The translations under genes and the position numbers were made by a program. Positions 1-8,509 of a stretch of DNA of 64,000 nt are shown here, piece after piece. Source of the DNA: Enterousia sp045617905 (GTDB lineage Bacteria > Pseudomonadota > Alphaproteobacteria > Rs-D84); contig JAZLJO010000014.1 of NCBI GenBank assembly GCA_045617905.1, forward strand, positions 62,001-126,000, read 5' to 3'. The notes under the pieces are model-generated. The model was not told the origin of the DNA. It saw nothing but the letters and a program-made list of their open reading frames with translations, and did not search any database. The first letter of the stretch is position 1; every line of letters starts with the position of its first letter.

Positions 1-599
1 GTTCTGGTGTTCCAGGGGGCAGCACTGAAATGGTCACGCGTTTTTCCAACGCCGGTAACATCGGGGCAAATATTTGGGATTGGGCTAATAAAATCGTTAG
101 TGCCGATATGAATAAAAAGGGAACTGATTGGCAAAATGCGATGGATTCCGTATTGGCCACCTATGCCAACCGTATGAATTTGGCATGTGGGGATGATTAT
201 AAAATAAATACAGCCACACATAACACCACAATTCCTAACACCAACACATTACAAAATGCAATCATTGGAACATCCAACACCGCATTTCCATCTGCAATCA
301 CAACCCCCAATCAGACCGGAACACAGTCGTTATATATGGAAATAACAACTATGTCCGAAATGTGGGATTACAACACCGCATATCAGGTTGTAAATGCCGC
401 AATGTCAAATCCGGCCACAACGCAAAATGCTTTTCTAACGTCCAGCCAGATGGACAATATGCAAAATGCATATAAATTAGGAACCAAGGTTTTCATTATG
501 CGTGACAGTGCACGTTGTTATGTAATTCCAGTAAATTCATTAACAGCAACCGAAACATCCCTGATTGCACAAACATTTGCCAGTTGTATCAGCAAATAA
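1..599 (+). CDS. C-terminal part of a secreted or surface hypothetical protein (5' end outside window)
   Basis: The reading frame is open from base 3, upstream of the first ATG at 30, so this is the 3' part of a longer gene. About 199 residues are visible. They are rich in Asn, Thr, Ala and Gln, with few charged residues and two Cys near the C-terminus (in CYVIP and ASCISK), as is common in exported proteins. I do not recognise the family. A hairpin with a T-run follows immediately, so the gene ends its transcription unit. Confidence 0.6.
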   Translation, partial: SGVPGGSTEMVTRFSNAGNIGANIWDWANKIVSADMNKKGTDWQNAMDSVLATYANRMNLACGDDYKINTATHNTTIPNTNTLQNAIIGTSNTAFPSAITTPNQTGTQSLYMEITTMSEMWDYNTAYQVVNAAMSNPATTQNAFLTSSQMDNMQNAYKLGTKVFIMRDSARCYVIPVNSLTATETSLIAQTFASCISK

Positions 600-608
600 A
601 TAAAAAAC

Positions 609-632
609 AAAGCACCTTTTGGGTGTTTTTTT
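609..632 (+). terminator. Intrinsic terminator after the left-edge gene
   Basis: An 8-bp stem with one G-T pair (609-616 with 622-629) closes a TTTTG loop and runs into a T-rich tail, ten bases after the stop codon. Confidence 0.7.
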
Positions 633-693
633 ATACTCCAAAGCACAAAAAATAAAAAAGTTTAACTTTTTTTATTTTTTTTGCATTTTATGC

Positions 694-723
694 TTGACCT
701 CCGATTCGTTTTTATTCTAAGAT
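694..723 (+). promoter_or_regulatory. Candidate promoter for the 111-residue gene
   Basis: TTGACC at 694-699 and TAAGAT at 718-723 are separated by 18 bases. The predicted transcript would have an unusually long leader of about 165 nt before the start codon at 896. Confidence 0.45.
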
Positions 724-750
724 TGTTGTATATACAAGGAGAACAGATAA

Positions 751-787
751 AGAATTCCAAGAAAACCACGCAAAACGCCGGAATTCT
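751..787 (+). promoter_or_regulatory. Inverted repeat in the long 5' leader
   Basis: AGAATTCC at 751-758 is perfectly complementary to GGAATTCT at 780-787, with a 21-nt loop between. It lies inside the predicted leader of the gene at 896, so it may be an RNA structure or an operator. No known riboswitch class was recognised. Confidence 0.35.
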
Positions 788-895
788 AACAAAACGAACA
801 ACAAAAATAAAATTTATATATTTGATTTGTAAATACACCGTGTAAATACAAAAAATATTAAAATTTTACCGCCAACACCCGAAAGGAGGGGACAG

Positions 896-1231
896 ATGCA
901 AAAAAACATTAAAGATATTATGATTGCTTTGAACAAAGTTTTAACAACAACCGTTTGGGTTAACGAAGACCGTCAAATAGTATCTTTGGCCGACGAATTG
1001 CAAATCGGCAAAAACAATGCCCCACGTTCAATTGAAGATTTATCACGTGCCGCATTAATTGGTGCATACGTTTCATTACAAATCCGCACAGATAACTTTG
1101 ATGTTGCAGCTGAAACATTAGACACACAAATATTGGCTGTTCGCGTAAAGGAAATGGTATTCGCCGAAGCAAAAAAGATCATGGATACAGCAGATCAGTT
1201 TACAAACGAATCCGTCGCACGTGCCGCATAA
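896..1231 (+). CDS. Small conserved-looking protein of unknown function
   Basis: This is a 111-residue, mostly helical, soluble-looking protein with no signal peptide or membrane segment. The start is fixed by a very strong Shine-Dalgarno (AAGGAGG at 883-889) seven bases before ATG. It stands alone between two terminators, with a long structured leader and a GC-rich terminator, which suggests high and controlled expression. The sequence has helical stretches with charged and alanine residues (for example ALIGAYVSLQIRTDNFDVA). I do not recognise a family. It is not an HU/IHF protein or a ribosomal protein by eye. Confidence 0.75.
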   Translation: MQKNIKDIMIALNKVLTTTVWVNEDRQIVSLADELQIGKNNAPRSIEDLSRAALIGAYVSLQIRTDNFDVAAETLDTQILAVRVKEMVFAEAKKIMDTADQFTNESVARAA

Positions 1232-1256
1232 ATCCGCGTCATACATGCCAAACAGT

Positions 1257-1317
1257 TTCTGGTAAAACCAGAAGGAAGGGAGCCGCCGCCGTCAAGCAAT
1301 TGACGGCGGTGTTTTTA
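1257..1317 (+). terminator. Double hairpin with intrinsic terminator
   Basis: A first hairpin pairs TTCTGG (1257-1262) with CCAGAA (1268-1273). A second, much stronger one pairs 1286-1295 with 1300-1309 (10 bp, GCAA tetraloop) and ends in a T-run, giving a textbook intrinsic terminator. Confidence 0.9.
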
Positions 1318-1337
1318 TATTTTTTACAATAATATTA

Positions 1338-1346
1338 TGATATAAT
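1338..1346 (+). promoter_or_regulatory. Extended -10 promoter of the aldolase gene
   Basis: TGATATAAT is a perfect extended -10 element, 33 bases before the ATG at 1379, with no good -35 box. Because it covers the more upstream in-frame ATG at 1349, that ATG cannot be the start. Confidence 0.65.
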
Positions 1347-1378
1347 TTATGACATGTAATACAATCAAAGGATACAAA

Positions 1379-2323
1379 ATGAAATATTCTGATTTTGGTT
1401 TGGTAAACACACACGAAATGTTTTTAAACGCAATCAACGGTAAATATGCCATACCAGCATTTAATTTTTATAACATGGAAACATTAAATGCAATAATGGC
1501 CGCCGCACGCGATACAGACAGTCCTGTTATACTGGCGGTATCAGAATCCGCATTAAAATACATGGGGCCAAATATGTTAATGGGAATGATTTCTGGATTA
1601 CGTCTAAGTCCCGAACGATCTGTTGCATTACATTTGGACCACGGTGGCAGTTTCGATGCATGTAAAAATGCTGTTGATTTAGGTTTTTCATCAGTTATGA
1701 TTGACGCCAGCAAATTATCATTTGAAGCAAACATTGAATTAACAAAACAGGTTGTAGAATACGCCCACGCCCACAATGTTTCTGTCGAAGCAGAATTAGG
1801 CACATTGGCAGGAATTGAAGACGAAACAACATTTGGCACAGAATCCAGTTATACCAACCCAGATGATGTTATTAAATTTGTAAATGCAACCAATATTGAT
1901 TCGTTGGCAATTGCAATCGGAACCAGTCATGGTGCCTATAAACGCAAATCCGATGACGAAACATTACGTTTTGATATATTAGATGCAGTTGCAAAACAAC
2001 TGCCATCATTTCCATTGGTATTACATGGGGCATCCAGTATTCCAGAACATCTGGTAAAAACAATTAATAAGTTTGGTGGTGACATTAACGGGGCACGTGG
2101 CATTTCAACCGATCAATTACGCCACGCAACAGAAATGAATATATGTAAAATTAACGTCGACAGCGATTCACGTTTGGCATTTACTGCCGGTGTCCGGCAA
2201 TATTTTGCAGAAAATCCATCAAAATTTAATCCACGTGATTTTTTAGGAACCGCAATAAATTTAATTCGTCAAAACTGTATTGATGAAATAAATAACGTAA
2301 TGGGGTCAAATAACAAAATATAA
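1379..2323 (+). CDS. fba: Class II fructose-bisphosphate aldolase
   Basis: Zinc-dependent aldolase that cleaves or forms fructose 1,6-bisphosphate in glycolysis and gluconeogenesis. The 314-residue length suits the family. Visible class II motifs are HLDHG (about residue 85, zinc ligand), VEAELG, GTSHGAYK (zinc His), LHGASSI (zinc His) and the phosphate-binding stretch near KINVDSDSR. The start at 1379 is chosen because AAAGGA lies eight bases upstream and the promoter -10 precedes it. A related tagatose or ketose bisphosphate aldolase specificity cannot be excluded from sequence alone. It is monocistronic, ending at a terminator shared with the convergent efp. Confidence 0.92.
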   Translation: MKYSDFGLVNTHEMFLNAINGKYAIPAFNFYNMETLNAIMAAARDTDSPVILAVSESALKYMGPNMLMGMISGLRLSPERSVALHLDHGGSFDACKNAVDLGFSSVMIDASKLSFEANIELTKQVVEYAHAHNVSVEAELGTLAGIEDETTFGTESSYTNPDDVIKFVNATNIDSLAIAIGTSHGAYKRKSDDETLRFDILDAVAKQLPSFPLVLHGASSIPEHLVKTINKFGGDINGARGISTDQLRHATEMNICKINVDSDSRLAFTAGVRQYFAENPSKFNPRDFLGTAINLIRQNCIDEINNVMGSNNKI

Positions 2324-2344
2324 TCACAATATATTATTAACAAA

Positions 2345-2380
2345 AAAAAACGGTTCCAAATAAACCGGAACCGTTTTTTT
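2345..2380. terminator. Bidirectional terminator between fba and efp
   Basis: CGGTTCC at 2351-2357 pairs with GGAACCG at 2367-2373, flanked by an A-run on the left and a T-run on the right. It can therefore serve both converging genes. Confidence 0.9.
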
Positions 2381-2398
2381 CATTATCGAAAAAATACA

Positions 2399-2968
2399 TT
2401 ACTTAGCACGTTCAACATATTCTAATGTTTCGGTATTAACAACAATTTTTTCACCCTGTTCAACAAATAATGGAACCTGAACACGAACACCATTATCCAA
2501 AATCGCAGGTTTACCACCACTGGACGATGCCGTTTGTCCTTTTAAGGCAGGTTCTGTTTCTTCAACCGTCGCAATAACTGTTTTTGGTAATGAAATTGAT
2601 ACAGGTTTACCTTCTACAAAATTTGCCTTTACCATCATTTCTGGGGCCAAGAACTTCATCTGATCACCCAACGAATCAACCGGCATTGTGAATTGTTCAT
2701 AATCCGATAAATTCATAAAGAACGCATCTGTGCTGTCTGTATACAAGTACTGACAATCAAAATCTTCGACCATCAATTTTTCAACTTTATCTTCTGCACG
2801 CCAACGATCACCACCTTTGTTACCTGAATCAATATCACGCAAATCAGCCTGAACAAACGCACCGCCTTTACCTGGTTTAACCTTGGTAATCGATGTTACA
2901 GAATATCGACGTCCATTGTGGGAAATAACCCAACCAACACGCATATCATTTGCAATATATGATGCCAT
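2399..2968 (-). CDS. efp: Translation elongation factor P
   Basis: EF-P relieves ribosome stalling at proline runs. The 189-residue length and three beta-domain layout match the family. The loop KPGKGGAF carries Lys34 at the position that is post-translationally modified in many bacteria. I see no modification enzyme gene (epmA or epmB) in the window. The start has AAGGAATT upstream. The gene lies 15 bases after ppa and is presumably cotranscribed with it. Confidence 0.96.
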   Translation of the reverse strand: MASYIANDMRVGWVISHNGRRYSVTSITKVKPGKGGAFVQADLRDIDSGNKGGDRWRAEDKVEKLMVEDFDCQYLYTDSTDAFFMNLSDYEQFTMPVDSLGDQMKFLAPEMMVKANFVEGKPVSISLPKTVIATVEETEPALKGQTASSSGGKPAILDNGVRVQVPLFVEQGEKIVVNTETLEYVERAK

Positions 2969-2983
2969 TTTTAATTCCTTTGT

Positions 2984-3529
2984 TTAATTTTCTTTATTTT
3001 CGTGTGCTGCACGATAACGTTCAATTGAATCCATGATGATTCTGTCTGCAACTTCACGTGTTTCCCAACCCTTGATTTTTGACCAAGAATTTGGTTCCAA
3101 ATCTTTGTAATGTTGGAAGAAGTATTCAATTTTGTGTAATAAAATCTTTGGCAATTCTTCTAAATAAGAAACATTTTCATAAAATGGATCAATTCTATCA
3201 CGTGGAACACAAATAATTTTTTCATCACCACCGGCCTGATCTTCCATTAACAAGACACCAATTGGGTGAACATCAATGATAACCCCCGGACGTAATGGGG
3301 CATTACATACTACAACACAATCCAATGGATCACCATCATCGCCCAATGTACCTGGAAAATAACCATAGTTTGCTGGATATGCCACAGGTGTGTGTAAAAT
3401 ACGATCAACACGTAACAGACCAGTGGCCTTGTCAATTTCATATTTTACGAAACCATTTTCTGGAACTTCGATTATCGCATTCATTTTTTTCGGTGGCAAT
3501 TTGCCCGGTTTTATTTCTTCTAATGTCAT
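2984..3529 (-). CDS. ppa: Inorganic pyrophosphatase (family I, soluble)
   Basis: Hydrolyses pyrophosphate to two phosphates, pulling biosynthetic reactions forward. The 181-residue chain has the family I signature DGDPLDCVV with metal-binding aspartates, the YPANYGYFPGT active-site stretch, and the KIKGWE segment near the C-terminus. AAAGGATA precedes the ATG. It is the first gene of a two-gene unit with efp. Confidence 0.96.
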   Translation of the reverse strand: MTLEEIKPGKLPPKKMNAIIEVPENGFVKYEIDKATGLLRVDRILHTPVAYPANYGYFPGTLGDDGDPLDCVVVCNAPLRPGVIIDVHPIGVLLMEDQAGGDEKIICVPRDRIDPFYENVSYLEELPKILLHKIEYFFQHYKDLEPNSWSKIKGWETREVADRIIMDSIERYRAAHENKEN

Positions 3530-3558
3530 TGATGTTATCCTTTTGTAAATACGTGAAA

Positions 3559-3587
3559 AATATTAACAGAAAATTTCCATTTTGCAA
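3559..3587 (-). promoter_or_regulatory. Candidate promoter of ppa-efp
   Basis: On the minus strand TTGCAA (3587-3582) and AATATT (3564-3559) are 17 bases apart, about 30 bases before the ppa start codon. Confidence 0.4.
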
Positions 3588-3603
3588 TCTATAATTACAT
3601 AAA

Positions 3604-3630
3604 CAAAAACCGCCCAAATCGGGCGGTTTT
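3604..3630. terminator. Terminator downstream of dnaN
   Basis: An 8-bp GC-rich stem (AACCGCCC with GGGCGGTT, loop AAATC) is flanked by an A-run and a T-run. On the minus strand it sits a few bases after the dnaN stop codon. Confidence 0.85.
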
Positions 3631-3642
3631 AACACTGCATAA

Positions 3643-4761
3643 TTACATCCGCATCGGCATCAAAATAAACAATGCATCTGTCTGTTTGTCTGTGGATTTA
3701 ATAATCGTTGGCGACAATGGATCCTGCATTTCCATTTGGAATTTTTCACCTTCGACCTGCGATGCAACATCCATCAAGAATTTTACATTAAATGTAACAG
3801 TAAACGTCGCATCTGCATTATATTCGATATCCAATTCCTGTGTTGCAGTTCCCGCATCAGGACTGGATGCATTAACAACCAATTTATTCATTGAATATGT
3901 CAATTGAACAGATTTTGTTTTATCAACACTGGCCACAGATACCAAATCAACCGCATTTAAAAATTGTTTTCTGTCCAACACTGCGATTTTATCATTACCA
4001 CGTGGAATAACAACACGATAATTTGGATACTGTGCATCAACCAATTTGCTGGTCAACGTAGCCGCACCAACCGTAAAACGTGCCTTGGTATCTGATAATT
4101 CAACCATCACGTCATCAACATTGGCGTCCTCTAACAACTTTGACAATTCACCAATAACACGACGTGGTAAAATCACTGACGGCATTTCCGCACTGCCCGC
4201 AGGTGCATCCATTGCACATAACGCCATACGTTGCGCATCAGTTGCAACCGCAGTTAACTTTTTACCATTACCTTCATCTGCAATATGGAAATAAATTCCC
4301 CCCAAATGATAACGAACATCATCCGTTGGAATTGCAAACTTTGTCTGATTAATCAAATGTGCCAAATCCCCAGTTGTCATCTGGAATTTTGTGGTTAAAT
4401 TACTGCCCGCCATGGCTGGGAAATTTTCAACTGGCAACGTTGGCAAACGGAAAACTGCACGTCCACTGGAAACAATTAACTGGTCGCCATTCTGTTTAAA
4501 TGTAATTTCCGCATCATCTGGCAATTTACGAACAATATCATACAACATCTGCACAGGAACCGTTGTGCGTCCCGCCAACGTAATATCTGCGGCAACATGT
4601 TCAACCAATTCTAAATCAACATTTGTTGCAGATAAAATTAAATCATCTGCCACCTCTAATTTTACATTCATCAAAATCGGTAACGTTGCACGTTTTTCCA
4701 CAATCGACTGCATATGGCCCAACGCACGTATCAAAACCTGACGAAAAACCGTAAATTCCAT
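3643..4761 (-). CDS. dnaN: DNA polymerase III beta sliding clamp
   Basis: Ring-shaped processivity clamp of the replicative polymerase. The 372-residue length fits the three-domain clamp. Typical stretches are visible, such as RATLPILMNV near the N-terminus, LPVENFPAM, and a C-terminus ending in LILMPMRM-type hydrophobic residues (here LFILMPMRM). The start at 4761 is preferred over a more upstream in-frame codon because TTAGGAGT lies just before it and MEFTVFRQ is the usual N-terminus. dnaA is not adjacent. Confidence 0.95.
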   Translation of the reverse strand: MEFTVFRQVLIRALGHMQSIVEKRATLPILMNVKLEVADDLILSATNVDLELVEHVAADITLAGRTTVPVQMLYDIVRKLPDDAEITFKQNGDQLIVSSGRAVFRLPTLPVENFPAMAGSNLTTKFQMTTGDLAHLINQTKFAIPTDDVRYHLGGIYFHIADEGNGKKLTAVATDAQRMALCAMDAPAGSAEMPSVILPRRVIGELSKLLEDANVDDVMVELSDTKARFTVGAATLTSKLVDAQYPNYRVVIPRGNDKIAVLDRKQFLNAVDLVSVASVDKTKSVQLTYSMNKLVVNASSPDAGTATQELDIEYNADATFTVTFNVKFLMDVASQVEGEKFQMEMQDPLSPTIIKSTDKQTDALFILMPMRM

Positions 4762-4811
4762 CTTGTATACTCCTAATATTACTGTATGTGTTCCCACATT
4801 CTTTTGCCTAT

Positions 4812-4841
4812 ACTTTACCAAAAAAACCCGATTCGGTGCAA
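4812..4841 (-). promoter_or_regulatory. Candidate promoter of dnaN
   Basis: On the minus strand TTGCAC (4841-4836) and TAAAGT (4817-4812) are spaced 18 bases apart, about 50 bases before the dnaN ATG. Confidence 0.4.
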
Positions 4842-4854
4842 GGGTAAAAGAAAT

Positions 4855-4883
4855 TCAAAAGCAAAGTCCTGTAAAAACAGGAC
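4855..4883 (-). terminator. Terminator after the AsmA-like gene
   Basis: A 7-bp stem (4866-4872 with 4877-4883, loop AAAA) is followed on the minus strand by a short T-rich stretch. It separates the AsmA-like gene from the dnaN promoter. Confidence 0.55.
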
Positions 4884-4892
4884 GTTACTTAT

Positions 4893-6989
4893 CTATCTAT
4901 AATTCTTGATTTTATGCGCTGAATCAAAAATTCCATTTTGTAGTTCTGCTATTGGCATATCCAACCATACAGGATCACCTTTGAATACCGGGGCCCCTTT
5001 TTTCATTGCAGTTTTACATGGCTGATCATCGGCCAACCAATTTGATAACAAATCCCCTGCCAACAATCCAACCCCTGCCCCTGCCAATACCCCCAGTCCA
5101 CCGGTTAATGTTGCAACAACACCACCTAAAACAGTCGCAGATACCACTTTGCCCGTAATGGCAGCACCACTAATATTTATATCAGGTTCTGCCAAATTTC
5201 CCCTTATTTCAATTGAATTAACAACGTTCCCAGTTAACGACAATTTTATGCCACGTGATGGCACAGTTGTTAAAGCCAAATGCATTTTTTCCCCACCTAA
5301 ATTCAAATTACCGACCAACCATACATTTATTGCATTTGATTCCAAAGCAACACCATTACTGGTTTCTGCAACACCATTACGTAATTTAGTATTTAATGTC
5401 AGACATGATATTTTTATTTGATTATGTTTTTTTTCAGACGTAAATAAATCTTGAATACTATGACGCAATGATGTTAAAAAATCAGTTCCATATATATAAG
5501 ACACCAAATCAGAATGTGCATACCCACCAGATTCCGCATACGCCACAACAGGCCCGGTTATCGTTTCCATCAATTGTGACAAATTGGCCCCATATCCTTC
5601 TAAATACGCATCCAAACTGACTGGCAATCCAGAAATTAAATTATTTTCACGTATCTGTTCTAATAAATTTCCGATCGTAATACTACGCCCACGAACCGCA
5701 GCCTTTATATTTAAAATCCCATCATTATCAATGATTATATCCCCACCAATTTTTATATCACCCGATGCAAACCCAACGGTTCCATCAATACGCCCGGCCC
5801 CATTATTAAATCGCAAATCCAAATCAACATCACGTAAGTCCAAATCACGATACATAATAAAATCATCAACGTTTATGCGCAATTTCATATCCATCATGGC
5901 CAATTCATGTCCAAACATCGGTATATCATGGAATACATTTAATTCACGTTTTGGGCGCACCCATACACGTCCATATATATTTGGAAACATTTTAACCAAT
6001 TCCACACGTCCTGCATCAACATCAGCATTTATAACCGGCCGATTTCCCGACCAATCAACATCACCAGAAAATGAAATCGGCACCCCATGAATAGCAATCG
6101 ACGATTTACGGAACGTCAATTTTTTCCAATCAAAACCACCCGCAATGTTAACTTTTAATCTTGGCATATATGACCAATCCAAATTAAACACACGTCCCAA
6201 ACTTTCTACATCCGTAATATCACCCTTGATTATAAAATCAATTGGGGCACGACTGGTTCCCTCCAACGCAACATTGGCAATCAGGGCATCACCACCTGTA
6301 GATACAGCGACACGCATTGGATAAATACGGCGTTCTGCATTATACTCGGAAAACGATATAATAAACGGAAAAACATCTTTATCCGGTTTTATCCACCCAA
6401 TATATTCACGTTTATCACGACGCGACATATAATGAATATTAAAACCTGACAAAGAATAGGTTTCATCAAAAATTTTGGCGGTCAAATTTTTAAACTCTAT
6501 CCCCCCCAATCCAGAATCGGCAAACGGATATTTTGACTGTGATTTAACAGATAACGTATCTTCATCATCTGAATTTGTAGTACGTGTCTGAACTGAATAC
6601 AAACCATCGGCATTTTTTTCAATACAAACAGATGCATCATAAATTTTTATTTTTTGAATTGTTGGACGTGATTGAAATAATGATAATAAATTTATCCGAA
6701 CATCAATTTTTTCTGCACTAAAGGCGTTTTTACATTTTGCCCATTCTGCATTTGGGACACGAATTTTATTTAATTCAATAATTGGGCGCAACGACAATTT
6801 CCATGATACATTACCATCAATTTCAACAGGAACACCGGTTGCATCACGTAATATTCCCAAAACATTGCTACGTAATTTTTCTAAATTCAATTGATTTAAT
6901 GCCACAACAACAGCCACCACCATTCCAACCAAGAACAGTCCCACAACACGCATTGCTGCCAATATGTTTCCGCGTCTTTTTGCAGACAT
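4893..6989 (-). CDS. AsmA-family inner-membrane-anchored protein
   Basis: This 698-residue protein has one N-terminal membrane helix (about residues 10-31) followed by a long beta-rich region typical of AsmA/TamB-like proteins. The AsmA N-terminal hallmark LRPIIELNKIRVPNAEW is visible. Such proteins lie in the periplasm and are linked to outer-membrane biogenesis and lipid transport; the exact role here is inferred. Near the C-terminus there is a Gly/Ala-rich hydrophobic stretch (about residues 615-655), then a short tail with one Cys. AGGGGATAAG precedes the start. It lies ten bases after the pseudouridine synthase gene, suggesting a shared transcript. Confidence 0.8.
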   Translation of the reverse strand: MSAKRRGNILAAMRVVGLFLVGMVVAVVVALNQLNLEKLRSNVLGILRDATGVPVEIDGNVSWKLSLRPIIELNKIRVPNAEWAKCKNAFSAEKIDVRINLLSLFQSRPTIQKIKIYDASVCIEKNADGLYSVQTRTTNSDDEDTLSVKSQSKYPFADSGLGGIEFKNLTAKIFDETYSLSGFNIHYMSRRDKREYIGWIKPDKDVFPFIISFSEYNAERRIYPMRVAVSTGGDALIANVALEGTSRAPIDFIIKGDITDVESLGRVFNLDWSYMPRLKVNIAGGFDWKKLTFRKSSIAIHGVPISFSGDVDWSGNRPVINADVDAGRVELVKMFPNIYGRVWVRPKRELNVFHDIPMFGHELAMMDMKLRINVDDFIMYRDLDLRDVDLDLRFNNGAGRIDGTVGFASGDIKIGGDIIIDNDGILNIKAAVRGRSITIGNLLEQIRENNLISGLPVSLDAYLEGYGANLSQLMETITGPVVAYAESGGYAHSDLVSYIYGTDFLTSLRHSIQDLFTSEKKHNQIKISCLTLNTKLRNGVAETSNGVALESNAINVWLVGNLNLGGEKMHLALTTVPSRGIKLSLTGNVVNSIEIRGNLAEPDINISGAAITGKVVSATVLGGVVATLTGGLGVLAGAGVGLLAGDLLSNWLADDQPCKTAMKKGAPVFKGDPVWLDMPIAELQNGIFDSAHKIKNYR

Positions 6990-6999
6990 TTCTTATCCC

Positions 7000-7959
7000 C
7001 TATGGCAATGGCAATTCCAACATTTTTACAACATCTGCCATAAAATCCGGCAATTGTGCACGAATATTTATTATTTTACCTGTTGTTGGATGTCTGAAAG
7101 TTATTCTGTATGCAAATAAAAATAAATTTGTTTGATGCAACAACTCATCATTGGAATTTTCACGCACACCACCGTATAACATATCACCAACAATCGGTGC
7201 ATTCAATACCATGGCACTGTGAACACGCAATTGATGTGTCCGCCCGGTATGCGGCAAAAACAGCATCCACGACATACCATTTCCTGTTTGTGCCAAAACC
7301 CGATATTCCGTTATTGCCCGTTGTGGACGTTGTCCATTGCCATCAATGCGTGTTGGGGCATCAAATACCGTACCACGGGCCATATAATTATCAATTACAC
7401 CAGAAGCATTTGCGATACGCCCCGCCAATAATGCCAAATATTCTTTATGTGCCCGTCGCGATTGAAATTCATCTGATAAAATTTGTGCAGCCTTCATATT
7501 TTTTGCAACAACCAACACTCCACTGGTTTCACGATCCAATCTATGAACCAATGATATTTTGTCATATGGGAACAACGCTGCAGCCATTTTATCAACAGAT
7601 TTTCTGATACCCGTTCCCCCCTGCACAGCCATACCGGCCGGTTTATTAAAAACAACAATATCATCATCGTTATGGATGATACATTTTCTTAAAATTTCCA
7701 AATCAGCCAATGAAAAATTATCACCAGATTCCGTTTTCTTTTTTTCCATACGATATCCGGCAACCGTTGGCGGAATACGTATCGCATCACCAGAACGTAA
7801 AACCTCACGTCCATCAACCCGTTTTGAATTTACACGTATCTGCCCCCCACGACATAAACGATAAAAATCACGCTGAGGCATCGACGGAAAATTACGCAAG
7901 AACCATCGTAACAAACGTGTTCCATCTTCGGTTTTTGGAATAATAATTGTATCTGCCAT
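7000..7959 (-). CDS. RluA-family 23S rRNA pseudouridine synthase (RluC-like)
   Basis: Isomerises uridine to pseudouridine in RNA. The N-terminal S4-type RNA-binding domain (LCRGGQIRVNSKRVDG) is followed by the catalytic domain with the RluA signature HRLDRETSG, whose Asp is the catalytic residue. The 319-residue length fits RluC/RluD. The ATG at 7959 is chosen because AGGG lies seven bases upstream; an in-frame TTG six bases earlier would sit too close to it. Which rRNA positions it modifies cannot be read from sequence. Confidence 0.9.
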   Translation of the reverse strand: MADTIIIPKTEDGTRLLRWFLRNFPSMPQRDFYRLCRGGQIRVNSKRVDGREVLRSGDAIRIPPTVAGYRMEKKKTESGDNFSLADLEILRKCIIHNDDDIVVFNKPAGMAVQGGTGIRKSVDKMAAALFPYDKISLVHRLDRETSGVLVVAKNMKAAQILSDEFQSRRAHKEYLALLAGRIANASGVIDNYMARGTVFDAPTRIDGNGQRPQRAITEYRVLAQTGNGMSWMLFLPHTGRTHQLRVHSAMVLNAPIVGDMLYGGVRENSNDELLHQTNLFLFAYRITFRHPTTGKIINIRAQLPDFMADVVKMLELPLP

Positions 7960-7993
7960 AAACAAACCCTAAAATTTAGGTATAAAATATCCC

Positions 7994-8461
7994 TTAATCA
8001 CCAAATGTTATTTGAACTGTATTATTACCAGATGCAGAATCACAATTACCAACGGCCCCACTTTGTTTACCATCCGACATTTGATAACCAATAGAATCAG
8101 ACCAGGCCTTTGTCACAAAATATTCACAATCTGATTTCGATAAACCATTAATTGAAACGATAAACCTATTTGCATTATACGGATCAACAGATAAACTGTA
8201 CGTTCCGCCAGCATACGGCGTTTTATTTGATACACCAATTGCGCGGAATATTCTGGAATTATCAATATGTGAATAATCATCGTATTCACCTAATAATTGA
8301 CGAACACCGGTTACAATTTGTATAACATTATCGTTAACAGTTGTTCGTTTTTGTGTTCGCATAGCAGTTGAAATCATTCCAACTGCGCCAATTGTGATAA
8401 CACCCATAATTAATAACACACCCAACATTTCAATCATAGAACGTCCGGATTCTTGTTTCAT
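7994..8461 (-). CDS. Type IV prepilin-like protein
   Basis: A 155-residue protein with a class III (prepilin) leader: a short charged start, then G-RSMIEML with Glu at +5 after the predicted cleavage and a 20-residue hydrophobic helix (LGVLLIMGVITIGAVGMIS). The remainder is a small globular pseudopilin-like domain with two Cys (DCEYF and NCDSA) that may form a disulphide. Processing by a prepilin peptidase and assembly into a pilus or secretion pseudopilus are inferred. No pilus machinery genes are adjacent, so it is an orphan. Start supported by GGAG upstream. Confidence 0.75.
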   Translation of the reverse strand: MKQESGRSMIEMLGVLLIMGVITIGAVGMISTAMRTQKRTTVNDNVIQIVTGVRQLLGEYDDYSHIDNSRIFRAIGVSNKTPYAGGTYSLSVDPYNANRFIVSINGLSKSDCEYFVTKAWSDSIGYQMSDGKQSGAVGNCDSASGNNTVQITFGD

Positions 8462-8473
8462 TTTTTACTCCAT

Positions 8474-8502
8474 TTGATATTTGTTTTTTTATATTCTATC
8501 AT
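8474..8502 (+). promoter_or_regulatory. Candidate promoter giving a leaderless uvrC mRNA
   Basis: TTGATA at 8474-8479 and TATCAT at 8497-8502 are 17 bases apart. Transcription would begin at about 8509-8510, on the ATG itself, and no Shine-Dalgarno is visible before uvrC. Confidence 0.45.
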
Positions 8503-8509
8503 ATTCATT

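Noticed and set aside
1349..1378. A ten-codon upstream extension of the aldolase gene
   Set aside because: The ATG at 1349 sits next to the TATAAT, upstream of the likely transcription start, and has no ribosome site.
7110..7607. A 165-codon plus-strand frame opposite the pseudouridine synthase gene
   Set aside because: It is rich in His, Tyr and Gln as expected from antisense of this codon use, and it opposes a clear RluA-family gene.
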